Assembly (NCBI GenBank): GCA_028717785.1
Contig: JAQUND010000056.1
Span: 1-9,411, forward strand
From: Candidatus Nanoarchaeia archaeon
GTDB taxonomy: Archaea; Nanoarchaeota; Nanoarchaeia; SCGC-AAA011-G17; JAFCDX01
Reading direction: 5' to 3'
DNA length: 9,411 nt
This document shows positions 1-5,835 of this stretch, piece after piece. Both the position numbers and the translations under genes were made by a program. A model generated the notes under the pieces. The model was not told the origin of the DNA. It saw only the letters and a program-made list of their open reading frames with translations, and did no database searches. Within the stretch, counting starts at the first letter, position 1. Each line of letters starts with the position of its first letter.

Positions 1-503
1 AGCTCTCTAATGTCATTTGTCAATTCATCAATTTGACTTTCAACATCTTTGTCCTGTCTCTTAAACTCTTCTGGACATAAGTTACAAAGTGCAAAAATTA
101 ACAATGTAGGCACTGGACGAGCTTTTCTTGTTACTTTTCTTATTTTCACTACTTCCTTATATTCAGTAGTGAAAATTGTGTCCCCATTTTCATCCTTCAA
201 TATTTTTCCTGTTTTATCTCTTTTTGCTAATCTAAATGGCTTTTTCTCTACAAGCTTATCAGTCTCTTCGTATTCATAACCCAACGCTTCTTCCCATAAA
301 CTTTTCTTTAAATTTGCCACTAATTTTTCTTTTGAAGTCTGTAGAACTCTTTTTAAGTCCTCATTTTGTGTCTTGTATTTCTGCAAAGTACTGTAATGTA
401 TTTTCAATTTTTCAGCTATTTGTCGTTCGGTTAATCCTTTTTCTCTCCAAGACTTTATTAATTCAAAATTTGGTTTTATATTTGTTTCATATTTACTATT
501 CAT
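1..503 (-). CDS. Phage small-terminase-like HTH protein (3' part beyond the window)
   Basis: This partial gene reads leftward off the window; 167 residues are visible and no stop is reached. Residues 15-47 look like a helix-turn-helix (LIKSWREKGLTERQIAEKLK, then a second helix around STLQKYK). They are followed by a LKKSLWEEALGYEYEET-like segment typical of phage HTH proteins annotated as terminase small subunit. A later segment (VPTLLIFALCNLCPEEFKRQ, about 131-150) matches the family's C-terminal pattern. Such proteins recognise phage DNA and start packaging with the large subunit. The ATG at 501-503 is preceded by GAGGTG (511-516) with a 7-nt spacer, and this SD overlaps the TAG stop of the upstream glycosyltransferase gene, so the two are probably coupled. 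The large terminase gene would be expected just left of the window. A generic HTH or transposase-like protein is the alternative. Confidence 0.75.
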   Translation of the reverse strand, partial: MNSKYETNIKPNFELIKSWREKGLTERQIAEKLKIHYSTLQKYKTQNEDLKRVLQTSKEKLVANLKKSLWEEALGYEYEETDKLVEKKPFRLAKRDKTGKILKDENGDTIFTTEYKEVVKIRKVTRKARPVPTLLIFALCNLCPEEFKRQDKDVESQIDELTNDIRE

Positions 504-515
504 TAAATTTCACCT

Positions 516-1394
516 CTAAAACAATTTTTTATATTCTTCCCTTAAAATACATGGTACTGCCTTTTTCCATAATATTTTATGATGTATTCTTTTTTCAATA
601 TGTCCCATTCTATGTATTCTTACACACGAGGGACAATACATTACAGTATAAAAACTTTTTACATATGTTCCGTTTTCTAAGTAAATATCAGTCATTCCGC
701 CTTTATTTGTTTGTGTTTGTGTCTGTCCAATACTAACACATGATACAGTCAAAAATAATTTACCTTGACCTCCTAAATATGTATATGTGTTAACATCTTC
801 GTTTACCCTTCCTATAAATTGAAAAGGTCGCTCGGTACTACATAACTGTGTGTTCATTGCTTTCCTTCTAAGTAAGATATTTACTCCCATTGCACTTGTT
901 GGTCCACCGATAAAGTCTCCATTTTGTGCGAACGCTAAACATGTTATATTTTTTGTTTTCTTATAAAAATTTAAAAAATTTAATATAAGATTATCTAAAG
1001 TATTATATAATCTTATATGTTTGAACTCTCCCTTGGCATTAAATCTCAATCCAAAATCTGTATAATCGTCATCAAACTCCATAAAGTATTTTATCTTTAA
1101 CTTTTTAGCAATTTCAAAACAATAATTTCTAGCATATACAATTGTTTTTCTATTATCAAAATTATCAGCTTGATCAAAAGTCTTACTAATTGCCAATTTA
1201 TCAAACTGTATAACCTTATCACCATATTTTTTAAAATACTCTGGAGCTGTTTTATCCTCATTATCAATTAATATATAATATTTACCTGCATAATTAAACC
1301 TATTGAGAGTATTTAAGGTTTTTAAGTTATCAGGGCGTCCATGTGACAATATAAAAATACAAAAATCATTCGGTAACAATTTCCTCACCTTCAT
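516..1394 (-). CDS. TAGT-like phage glycosyltransferase (TET-associated glycosyltransferase family)
   Basis: The 292-aa protein resembles the phage TAGT family, predicted to transfer sugars onto hydroxylated bases in DNA. Visible marks are an N-terminal FCIFILSHGRPDN segment (11-23), an acidic FDDDY (107-111) that fits a metal/nucleotide-sugar binding DxD, a VNEDVNTY segment (about 197-204), and a conserved-looking C-terminal half with NKGGMTDIY (230-238), GTYVKSFY (242-249), CPSC (254-257) and RIHHKI (269-274). The start overlaps the ParB-like gene by 29 bp. The ATG at 1392-1394 has only a weak upstream SD. A TTG at 1377-1379, preceded by AAGGTGAGG, would start the protein just before the conserved FCIFILSHGRP and is a credible alternative. 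No TET/JBP dioxygenase or base hydroxymethylase is visible in the window, so the acceptor base is unknown. Family recognised from motifs, not by a search. Confidence 0.72.
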   Translation of the reverse strand: MKVRKLLPNDFCIFILSHGRPDNLKTLNTLNRFNYAGKYYILIDNEDKTAPEYFKKYGDKVIQFDKLAISKTFDQADNFDNRKTIVYARNYCFEIAKKLKIKYFMEFDDDYTDFGLRFNAKGEFKHIRLYNTLDNLILNFLNFYKKTKNITCLAFAQNGDFIGGPTSAMGVNILLRRKAMNTQLCSTERPFQFIGRVNEDVNTYTYLGGQGKLFLTVSCVSIGQTQTQTNKGGMTDIYLENGTYVKSFYTVMYCPSCVRIHRMGHIEKRIHHKILWKKAVPCILREEYKKLF

Positions 1395-2217
1395 TCTTTA
1401 AATTATTTTTATATATACTGTCTGCAAATTCTGTCAATCCATGTTCAATAGCTTTGTTTAGGTCTATGATGATTAAAGCAAGTTCTTCCATTACTTCTTG
1501 TATATTTTTATCTTGATGACAATATAATTCAGCTATATTTTCATAGTGGAAAACAATAAATCTATAAGCTGAAAAAATTAAAAATGATTCTAGATCCTTA
1601 TCAAAGTTCTTACTTTTAATTTTTTCAATTAACTTCATACACTTGTCAATATTTATACAATCTTTTAAATCTGGCGGATTTTCCATCTTAGGCTCATAAA
1701 TAGGAGCTTTTATTTTTTCAGTATATGATTTTATCTGATCTACAGTTTCTTTATCTGCTCCTTCTGTAGATGTGTTTTCTCCACCATTAGAACTATTATT
1801 ATTATTACTAGTTTCAAATTCTTTTATAACCTTTTCAAATTCTGCGTCGTCAAAACCTGTAAAATTAAACAATTCTGGAGAATTTATTTTAATGTCATCT
1901 AACAAACTTTCCAGCTTTTCAAAATCCCAAGATCCATCAATTTTATTGAGTGCAATATTTAGTGCCTTTTCATCATATTCTCCAATATCTACCTGAACAA
2001 CATCAACAACCTTATATCCCAACTCTTTTAATACTGGAATTCTTTGATGACCTGCAATAACTTTTAAATCTTTATTGCAGATTATCAAATCAACATATCC
2101 AAACTTTTGTATACTTCTTTTTAATTCTTCATAAGCACGATCACCAGGTTTTAATTTTACCCTGGGATTGTAATCAGCTAAAATTAAATTATTTACATCT
2201 ACTTTTATAATTTTCAT
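1366..2217 (-). CDS. ParB/Srx-fold N-terminal domain protein with phage-type C-terminal domain
   Basis: The 283-aa protein has a ParB-like N-terminal domain at about residues 1-95: an LILADYNPR start (11-19), a helix ELKRSIQKFG (31-40), and the GHQR box (56-59) with VIAGHQRIPVLKELGY around it. Residues 137-153 are an Asn/Ser/Gly/Thr-rich linker. The rest (about 160-283) begins YTEKIKAPIYEP and contains a hydrophobic FLIFSAYRFIVFHYENIAELY stretch; similar tails occur in phage ParB-like proteins. No ParA neighbour is present, so plasmid-style partition is unlikely. ParB-like domains paired with PAPS-reductase-like proteins occur in phages and in the IbrA/IbrB pair, and here such a gene lies just upstream. 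A role in the predicted DNA-modification system is inferred. The start overlaps the preceding HTH gene as ATGA, with AGAGG upstream; its end overlaps the glycosyltransferase gene. Confidence 0.85.
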   Translation of the reverse strand: MKIIKVDVNNLILADYNPRVKLKPGDRAYEELKRSIQKFGYVDLIICNKDLKVIAGHQRIPVLKELGYKVVDVVQVDIGEYDEKALNIALNKIDGSWDFEKLESLLDDIKINSPELFNFTGFDDAEFEKVIKEFETSNNNNSSNGGENTSTEGADKETVDQIKSYTEKIKAPIYEPKMENPPDLKDCINIDKCMKLIEKIKSKNFDKDLESFLIFSAYRFIVFHYENIAELYCHQDKNIQEVMEELALIIIDLNKAIEHGLTEFADSIYKNNLKNEGEEIVTE

Positions 2218-2537
2218 AATTTTATCCTCTTATTTATTCTTTTTATTTTTTCAATCAATGAAGAGTTCTCCCATCCTAACTTTTCTGCAATTAAATTTAG
2301 TTCATCGTCTTCGATAAACTCTGGTTGAATATATTCTATGCCCCCATCGTACCCTCCATACGATACAAGATCATATCCCAAATAAATCAAAGTATTTTTA
2401 TAATAATTTACACTTCTTTTACTGTTAAGGCCTAAAGCTTCAACAATCTCGTTTGTTTTCATCCTCCCCCTTCTCTTTAATAATTCAAGCATCTTCAAAC
2501 AATTTTCCATTTTTTTAGTTTTTACATATTCATTCAT
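2214..2537 (-). CDS. Small winged-HTH DNA-binding protein
   Basis: This 107-aa protein has a clear HTH-type N-terminal part: CLKMLELLKRRGRMKTNEIV (13-32), then EALGLNSKRSVNYYKNTLIYLGYDL. The spacing and the following Gly/Tyr-rich turn (SYGGYDGGIEYI) resemble the HTH-plus-wing module at the N-terminus of WYL/DeoR-type regulators. The WYL or effector domain is absent and the rest is a short charged tail. It is the first gene after a strong promoter lying inside a 16-bp inverted repeat, which suggests autoregulation. The ATG at 2535-2537 has AAAGGAG with a 6-nt spacer. It overlaps the ParB-like gene by 4 bp (ATGA), so the two are probably coupled. The DNA target is not known; regulation of this cassette is an inference. 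Confidence 0.7.
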   Translation of the reverse strand: MNEYVKTKKMENCLKMLELLKRRGRMKTNEIVEALGLNSKRSVNYYKNTLIYLGYDLVSYGGYDGGIEYIQPEFIEDDELNLIAEKLGWENSSLIEKIKRINKRIKL

Positions 2538-2584
2538 AAAAAGCTCCTTTCGTAAAATTTAATTACATGATATAATCAAACTCT

Positions 2585-2600
2585 AAAAATTTAATTTACT
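2585..2600 (-). repeat. 16-bp leader repeat, copy 1
   Basis: This is an exact copy of a 16-mer also found at 4973-4988 and 5820-5835; on the minus strand it reads AGTAAATTAAATTTTT. It lies just after the predicted -10 box of the HTH gene's promoter, around the likely transcription start and in its 5' leader. Confidence 0.6.
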
Positions 2601-2606
2601 AGTCTA

Positions 2607-2653
2607 TATTATACCACGTTACAACCATATATGCAAAGTAACGTGGTATAATA
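2607..2653. repeat. 16-bp perfect inverted repeat overlapping a promoter (likely operator)
   Basis: Arms at 2607-2622 (TATTATACCACGTTAC) and 2638-2653 are perfect reverse complements separated by 15 nt. The minus-strand promoter lies within it, so a dimer binding both arms would block RNA polymerase. The small HTH protein encoded just downstream is the obvious candidate ligand. No T-run follows on either strand, so an intrinsic terminator for the gene ending at 2661 is less likely, although an RNA hairpin could still form. Confidence 0.7.
2608..2636 (-). promoter_or_regulatory. Promoter of the HTH-ParB-glycosyltransferase-terminase operon
   Basis: On the minus strand a -35 box TTGCAT (2631-2636) is followed by a 17-bp spacer and a perfect -10 box TATAAT (2608-2613), about 70 bp upstream of the HTH gene start. 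Both boxes are at or near the sigma-70 consensus with ideal spacing. The -10 lies in one arm of the inverted repeat at 2607-2653 and the -35 in its loop. Confidence 0.75.
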
Positions 2654-2660
2654 ATTATAA

Positions 2661-2848
2661 TTATTTCATTCTTTTTTGCCTTCTTTGATCCTGCTCTTCA
2701 ATCTTTTTCTGAACATAAAACATTCCATCTTTTTTAAAATTTTCACAATCTTCAATAGTTGTTATAAAGTTCCATATTTTAGAGTTCGCAGATGTGTGGT
2801 CCATTATGAAGTCAAATACACTTGCCTCCTTTACCCTTCTATCACTCA
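2661..2848 (-). CDS. Small hypothetical phage protein (62-70 aa)
   Basis: This short protein lies immediately downstream of the PAPS-reductase-like gene and no function is recognised. It contains a KEASVFDFIMDHTSANSKIW segment, then an acidic patch (IEDCENFKKDG) and a very basic, glutamine-rich tail (QDQRRQKRMK). No membrane segment or signal peptide is visible. The start is uncertain. The chosen ATG (2846-2848) has AAAGG with a 7-nt spacer. Upstream, an ATG (2868-2870) and a TTG (2871-2873, giving 70 aa) have only a TAGG at the preceding gene's stop. The short gap to the upstream gene (9-34 bp) suggests one transcript. It may be an accessory to the PAPS-reductase-like protein, but only by position. 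Confidence 0.6.
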
Positions 2849-2882
2849 TTGTATAGCCTTTATTTCTCATCAATGTTATAAC

Positions 2883-3962
2883 CTACTTGATTATATCCCA
2901 TTCTACTCCGATATAATCAAGTACTTTTCCCCAACCAAAAACTTCACCATTATCATTTTTATAACATGATTTCATCCAATACTCCCATTCTTTCTGGTTA
3001 GTTTCATACAATCTATCAAATCTATGTGGCCTTTTCTTTTCAAACTGTATTCCAAAGCCACACATACTGCAACCAGTCCTTTGGGCTTTTGTTGTGAACA
3101 AATTCCCATTTACATCTTTTTCAATAGTTCCATAGATAGCTGGTATTGGAACATTTAATTCTAATGCCAATTTTAAAATGTCCTGTCTATTGAATATTGC
3201 AAATGGAGCAGCTCTGATTACTGATTTACCAAAATAGTTACATCCATTAATCATTAGGCTTTTACTCCTTCTACCTCCCTCACTTGCCATCAGTCCTAGG
3301 AATGGGACTGAGTTATGTTTTTTTGCCCAATCATTGCATGGTTTTTCTTTTAAGTAATAGCAACACTTGGATGATACTTTAAAATCTGGTTTTTGATAAT
3401 TAACATTCTCGTTTTCATTTTCGTAGCCTCCAAATTTTTCAAGCCAACATTGGGACATTTTCATTTTTGTATTTTTTCTAAATCCACCATATTCTCCTGT
3501 TTCTCCTGTTATAATAGCATGTCTCATTGTTTTATTTTTATTAGTTGGATTTTGCAGTTGCATTATCTTTGATGCTATCTCTTTACTTAGTACTGGAAAA
3601 CCAAATTCTTGTATAATACTGGTTTTATTCCAGTGTGTTCCATCTTTTCTTTTGGCAGACCTAAGAAGTTTAATACCTAATTCTTTGTGTATTTTTTGTA
3701 TTGATATATCTTCAAGATAACTAACTGATATTCCCGGAACATCTATGCCTATGTGTTTCAAAAAAATATATAGGGTTATACTATCAAGACCACCTACACT
3801 TACATGATAATTCAACCCTCTTTTTTCACATTCATTCACAAATTCCCATACTCTTGTATATGCATAATTTTTTTTAAATAAATAATCTTGTTTTTGTTTT
3901 ACCATAAAATCTGCTATCTTTTTATCTGCTCCAATACTTTTCATCCGTTCAATCACATTCAT
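2883..3962 (-). CDS. PAPS-reductase/PP-loop (adenine nucleotide alpha-hydrolase) family phage protein
   Basis: The 359-aa protein has the N-terminal nucleotide-binding loop of the PAPS reductase/ATP-PPase fold: HVSVGGLDSITLYIFLKH (53-70), a variant of the SGGxDS loop, then GIDVPGISVSYLED. Further marks are TGETGEYGG (152-160), several cysteines (C172, C200, C201, C209, C241), EGGRR (228-232), and TGCSMCGFG (297-305) with a CxxC pair that could hold a metal or Fe-S cluster or do thiol chemistry. Family members activate substrates with ATP and may transfer sulfur (compare DndC and IbrA). The real reaction is unknown, and no other sulfate-assimilation gene is nearby. AGGAGG lies 10 nt before the ATG at 3960-3962. 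The gene is 52 bp downstream of the 314-aa unknown gene, probably sharing its promoter. The nearby ParB-like gene fits the IbrA/IbrB-type pairing. Confidence 0.82.
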   Translation of the reverse strand: MNVIERMKSIGADKKIADFMVKQKQDYLFKKNYAYTRVWEFVNECEKRGLNYHVSVGGLDSITLYIFLKHIGIDVPGISVSYLEDISIQKIHKELGIKLLRSAKRKDGTHWNKTSIIQEFGFPVLSKEIASKIMQLQNPTNKNKTMRHAIITGETGEYGGFRKNTKMKMSQCWLEKFGGYENENENVNYQKPDFKVSSKCCYYLKEKPCNDWAKKHNSVPFLGLMASEGGRRSKSLMINGCNYFGKSVIRAAPFAIFNRQDILKLALELNVPIPAIYGTIEKDVNGNLFTTKAQRTGCSMCGFGIQFEKKRPHRFDRLYETNQKEWEYWMKSCYKNDNGEVFGWGKVLDYIGVEWDIIK

Positions 3963-4000
3963 ATCTTTATATCCTCCTAAAAAATTAAATTTTTATAGTA

Positions 4001-4027
4001 GTTAGGGAATTTGATTAATTCCCTAAC
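4001..4027 (-). other. Perfect 11-bp hairpin over the stop codon of the 314-aa gene
   Basis: GTTAGGGAATT (4001-4011) pairs with AATTCCCTAAC (4017-4027) around a 5-nt loop. On the minus-strand mRNA the structure spans the last codons and the TAA stop (4015-4017). What follows is TACTATAAAAATTT rather than an immediate U-run, so it is at best a weak terminator. It may reduce readthrough into the PAPS-reductase-like gene or protect mRNA ends. Confidence 0.5.
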
Positions 4028-4959
4028 CTTCTTAATGTCTTTTCAGCTAATAACCTGCATTTTTCATAATCCAGATTATTATCAGTTAATAATAAATATT
4101 TCTGTAGTTCAATAATTGCTTTTTCCTTTTGTTCTTCAAGGTTTTTATTTCTGTGATTTTCTGCATTTATTTTCAATTCTTTTTCTTGAAGTTCTTCTTT
4201 AATCTCAGATAGATACATATCTTTAAATCTTTTATAATCTGCACTCTCAGGAACTAAAGTTTTTAATATTTCTGTTTTTTCAGCTTGTCTTCTTTTCAAT
4301 TCTTCAATAGTATTTTCAAGTTCATTAGTTAAGTTTTTGCAGACTTCATCATTTTTACCAGTCATCACATCAATACCAAATGTTTTATGTAAATATTCTA
4401 TTCTAGCTTCTTTTGTCACAATTCTAGTCAAGCCATTATTTTTATCAATTGTACTAATAATATTTTCAATAATTCTTGAAGTTCTCATTTTATCTCCAAT
4501 TTCTCTAATATCATAATGTACAGCGAACCCATCTTCATCAAGTATATTAACTATTTCATACCATCCAGATGCATTTAGTCCATCCCCATGATTGTAAAGT
4601 ATTTGACCTACTTCAAATTTATTTCTTTTATTAGTTTCATATAAGCTGCAATTAGTGCAATTATTACAAAAATTTCTGGTATATTCATTTTGATATGTTT
4701 TAAAATATTTACAATCTGACTTACATTGAGGAACATTTATAAATTCTGTGTATGCTTCAACAATCAAATTATATTCAAATTCAATTATTGATTTTTTTAA
4801 TCCTGATGCTAATATTGCACTATTCCCACCAACACTTATATTATTTTTTCTTCTATTGTCAAAAGCCTTTTTAAAATATTCATCAGAAATTCCTTTTCCC
4901 ATAGTAACCATTATCTTATTAAGTTCTAAACCCCTTTTAATCATTTCACTTTTAGTCAT
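4015..4959 (-). CDS. Cys-rich, coiled-coil phage protein of unknown function (314 aa)
   Basis: I do not recognise this family. The start is the ATG at 4957-4959, preceded by GGAGG with an 8-nt spacer; a longer reading beginning with TTG at 4972-4974 would consume that SD, so it is rejected. From the chosen start, residues 1-75 are mixed helical, and 79-104 hold a cysteine cluster (C79, C83, C98, C101, C104) that could bind zinc. Residues 115-165 (KFEVGQILYN, GWYEIVNILDEDGFAVHYDI) look like a small beta-barrel. Residues 205-290 are Lys/Glu-rich and probably coiled-coil. It is the first gene after a near-consensus promoter and lies upstream of the PAPS-reductase-like gene. A link to the modification genes is only positional. 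Confidence 0.8.
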   Translation of the reverse strand: MTKSEMIKRGLELNKIMVTMGKGISDEYFKKAFDNRRKNNISVGGNSAILASGLKKSIIEFEYNLIVEAYTEFINVPQCKSDCKYFKTYQNEYTRNFCNNCTNCSLYETNKRNKFEVGQILYNHGDGLNASGWYEIVNILDEDGFAVHYDIREIGDKMRTSRIIENIISTIDKNNGLTRIVTKEARIEYLHKTFGIDVMTGKNDEVCKNLTNELENTIEELKRRQAEKTEILKTLVPESADYKRFKDMYLSEIKEELQEKELKINAENHRNKNLEEQKEKAIIELQKYLLLTDNNLDYEKCRLLAEKTLRRLGN

Positions 4960-4972
4960 TTTAACTACCTCC

Positions 4973-4988
4973 AAAAATTTAATTTACT
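4973..4988 (-). repeat. 16-bp leader repeat, copy 2
   Basis: Identical to 2585-2600 and 5820-5835. It lies between the -10 box at 5001-5006 and the SD of the 314-aa gene, directly abutting GGAGG on the minus strand. Confidence 0.6.
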
Positions 4989-5000
4989 TACTATATTTAT

Positions 5001-5029
5001 ATTATACTACATTGCATGCATTTTGTAAA
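5001..5029 (-). promoter_or_regulatory. Promoter of the 314-aa unknown gene
   Basis: Minus-strand TTTACA (5024-5029), a 17-bp spacer and TATAAT (5001-5006) form a strong sigma-70-type promoter. The spacer holds the 8-bp palindrome TGCATGCA (5013-5020), a possible regulator site. The promoter follows the terminator at 5115-5144, so a separate transcript starts here. Confidence 0.75.
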
Positions 5030-5114
5030 GAAGAATTTTTGCTCAATATCCATTAATTTACATATAATAATATTAAGTCCACAAAACCATCTTTTATCAA
5101 GCGTTTCAGAGAAT

Positions 5115-5144
5115 AAAAAAACAGGTAAAAAAATTTTTACCTGT
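5115..5144 (-). terminator. Rho-independent terminator after the KilA-N/213-aa operon
   Basis: An 11-bp perfect stem starts with ACAGGT at 5121 and ends with ACCTGT at 5144, closing on a 2-nt loop. On the minus strand it is followed by a T-run (5115-5120). It lies 22 bp past the stop of the 213-aa gene, in the right place to end that operon. Confidence 0.85.
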
Positions 5145-5166
5145 AATATTAAGTCTATGTTACAAA

Positions 5167-5808
5167 TTAAATATTTAAATAAAGTTTAATATATTTAAAA
5201 TAATGGCAAGCAATTTCAACATAATATTTATTATCTTTATCACATGAAATTGTTAAATTATGATAATTCAATTTACCTTTATCACTTGAACAAATTCTCC
5301 ATCCAGCTGGTTCTTGAACTAGATCTCGACACAATTCCTTTTTATTAAGAATTACCCCTTTATTATAATTACATTCTTCATCATTGAAATAATCATCAGT
5401 TGTTTGTCTATTAATTACTGCTTTTTCAATTTGACCATTAAGTAACATTTTCTTTAGATCATTTAAAGTAAATTTAGTCTTTTCTATATTTACTTTTTTC
5501 GGTGTTAGAAATGGGTTAAATACATATTTTGAATCAAGATTTCTATAAATTTTCTCATACTCAGTCTCAAATAAATTTGGGTTAATTAATATTTCTTCAA
5601 TATCTGGTCTTTCGGATAGTTCAATTATGCCCATAATAATAATTGTTCTGCATTTACAGCCCATTTTCATTGCAGCGTGTATATCGGTTATATGAATACT
5701 GTCTCGGTATCTCCTGTATGCAACACTTATATTTTTAATATAAATAGTGCAAATATCTTTTTTAAAAAGTTCTTCATTCCCCTTTACCTTTTCAATAATA
5801 ATCATCAT
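5167..5808 (-). CDS. Hypothetical phage protein (213 aa)
   Basis: I do not recognise this protein. It starts MMIIIEKVKGNEELFKKDIC, has a central SKYVFNPFLTPKK segment, and ends with a region of conserved appearance: KKELCRDLVQEPAGWRICSS (155-174), then short beta-like strands (LTISCDKDNKYYVEIACHYF). Cysteines are scattered with no clear metal-site spacing, and no signal peptide or membrane helix is evident. The ATG at 5806-5808 has AGGAGG with a 5-nt spacer. The gene begins 17 bp after the KilA-N stop, within the same transcript, and is followed by a strong terminator. Position beside a KilA-N gene at a divergent control region suggests an early or regulatory phage function, but that is only context. 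Confidence 0.75.
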   Translation of the reverse strand: MMIIIEKVKGNEELFKKDICTIYIKNISVAYRRYRDSIHITDIHAAMKMGCKCRTIIIMGIIELSERPDIEEILINPNLFETEYEKIYRNLDSKYVFNPFLTPKKVNIEKTKFTLNDLKKMLLNGQIEKAVINRQTTDDYFNDEECNYNKGVILNKKELCRDLVQEPAGWRICSSDKGKLNYHNLTISCDKDNKYYVEIACHYFKYIKLYLNI

Positions 5809-5819
5809 TGTTTCCTCCT

Positions 5820-5835
5820 AAAAATTTAATTTACT
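5820..5835 (-). repeat. 16-bp leader repeat, copy 3
   Basis: Identical to 2585-2600 and 4973-4988. Here it overlaps the TAA stop of the KilA-N gene and abuts the AGGAGG of the 213-aa gene on the minus strand. No promoter was seen beside this copy, so the element seems tied to the ribosome binding site. Confidence 0.6.

Noticed and set aside
236..736. Plus-strand ORF of 166 aa
   Set aside because: It lies antisense to the glycosyltransferase and terminase-like genes, its residues are Phe/Leu/Tyr-rich as expected of an AT-rich shadow, and no convincing SD was seen.
1366..2217. Plasmid-type ParABS partition system
   Set aside because: Only the ParB-like N-terminal domain is present, with no ParA neighbour and no parS-like cluster seen; the phage context fits a different role.
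2883..3962. Sulfate assimilation (true PAPS reductase) or a Dnd phosphorothioation system
   Set aside because: No assimilation genes or DndA/B/D/E-like neighbours are visible, and the flanking genes are phage-type. Only the PP-loop fold is shared.
4748..5056. Plus-strand ORF of 102 aa, hydrophobic
   Set aside because: It overlaps the N-terminal part of the real 314-aa minus-strand gene and its promoter; the hydrophobic residues reflect antisense reading of Lys/Glu-rich codons.
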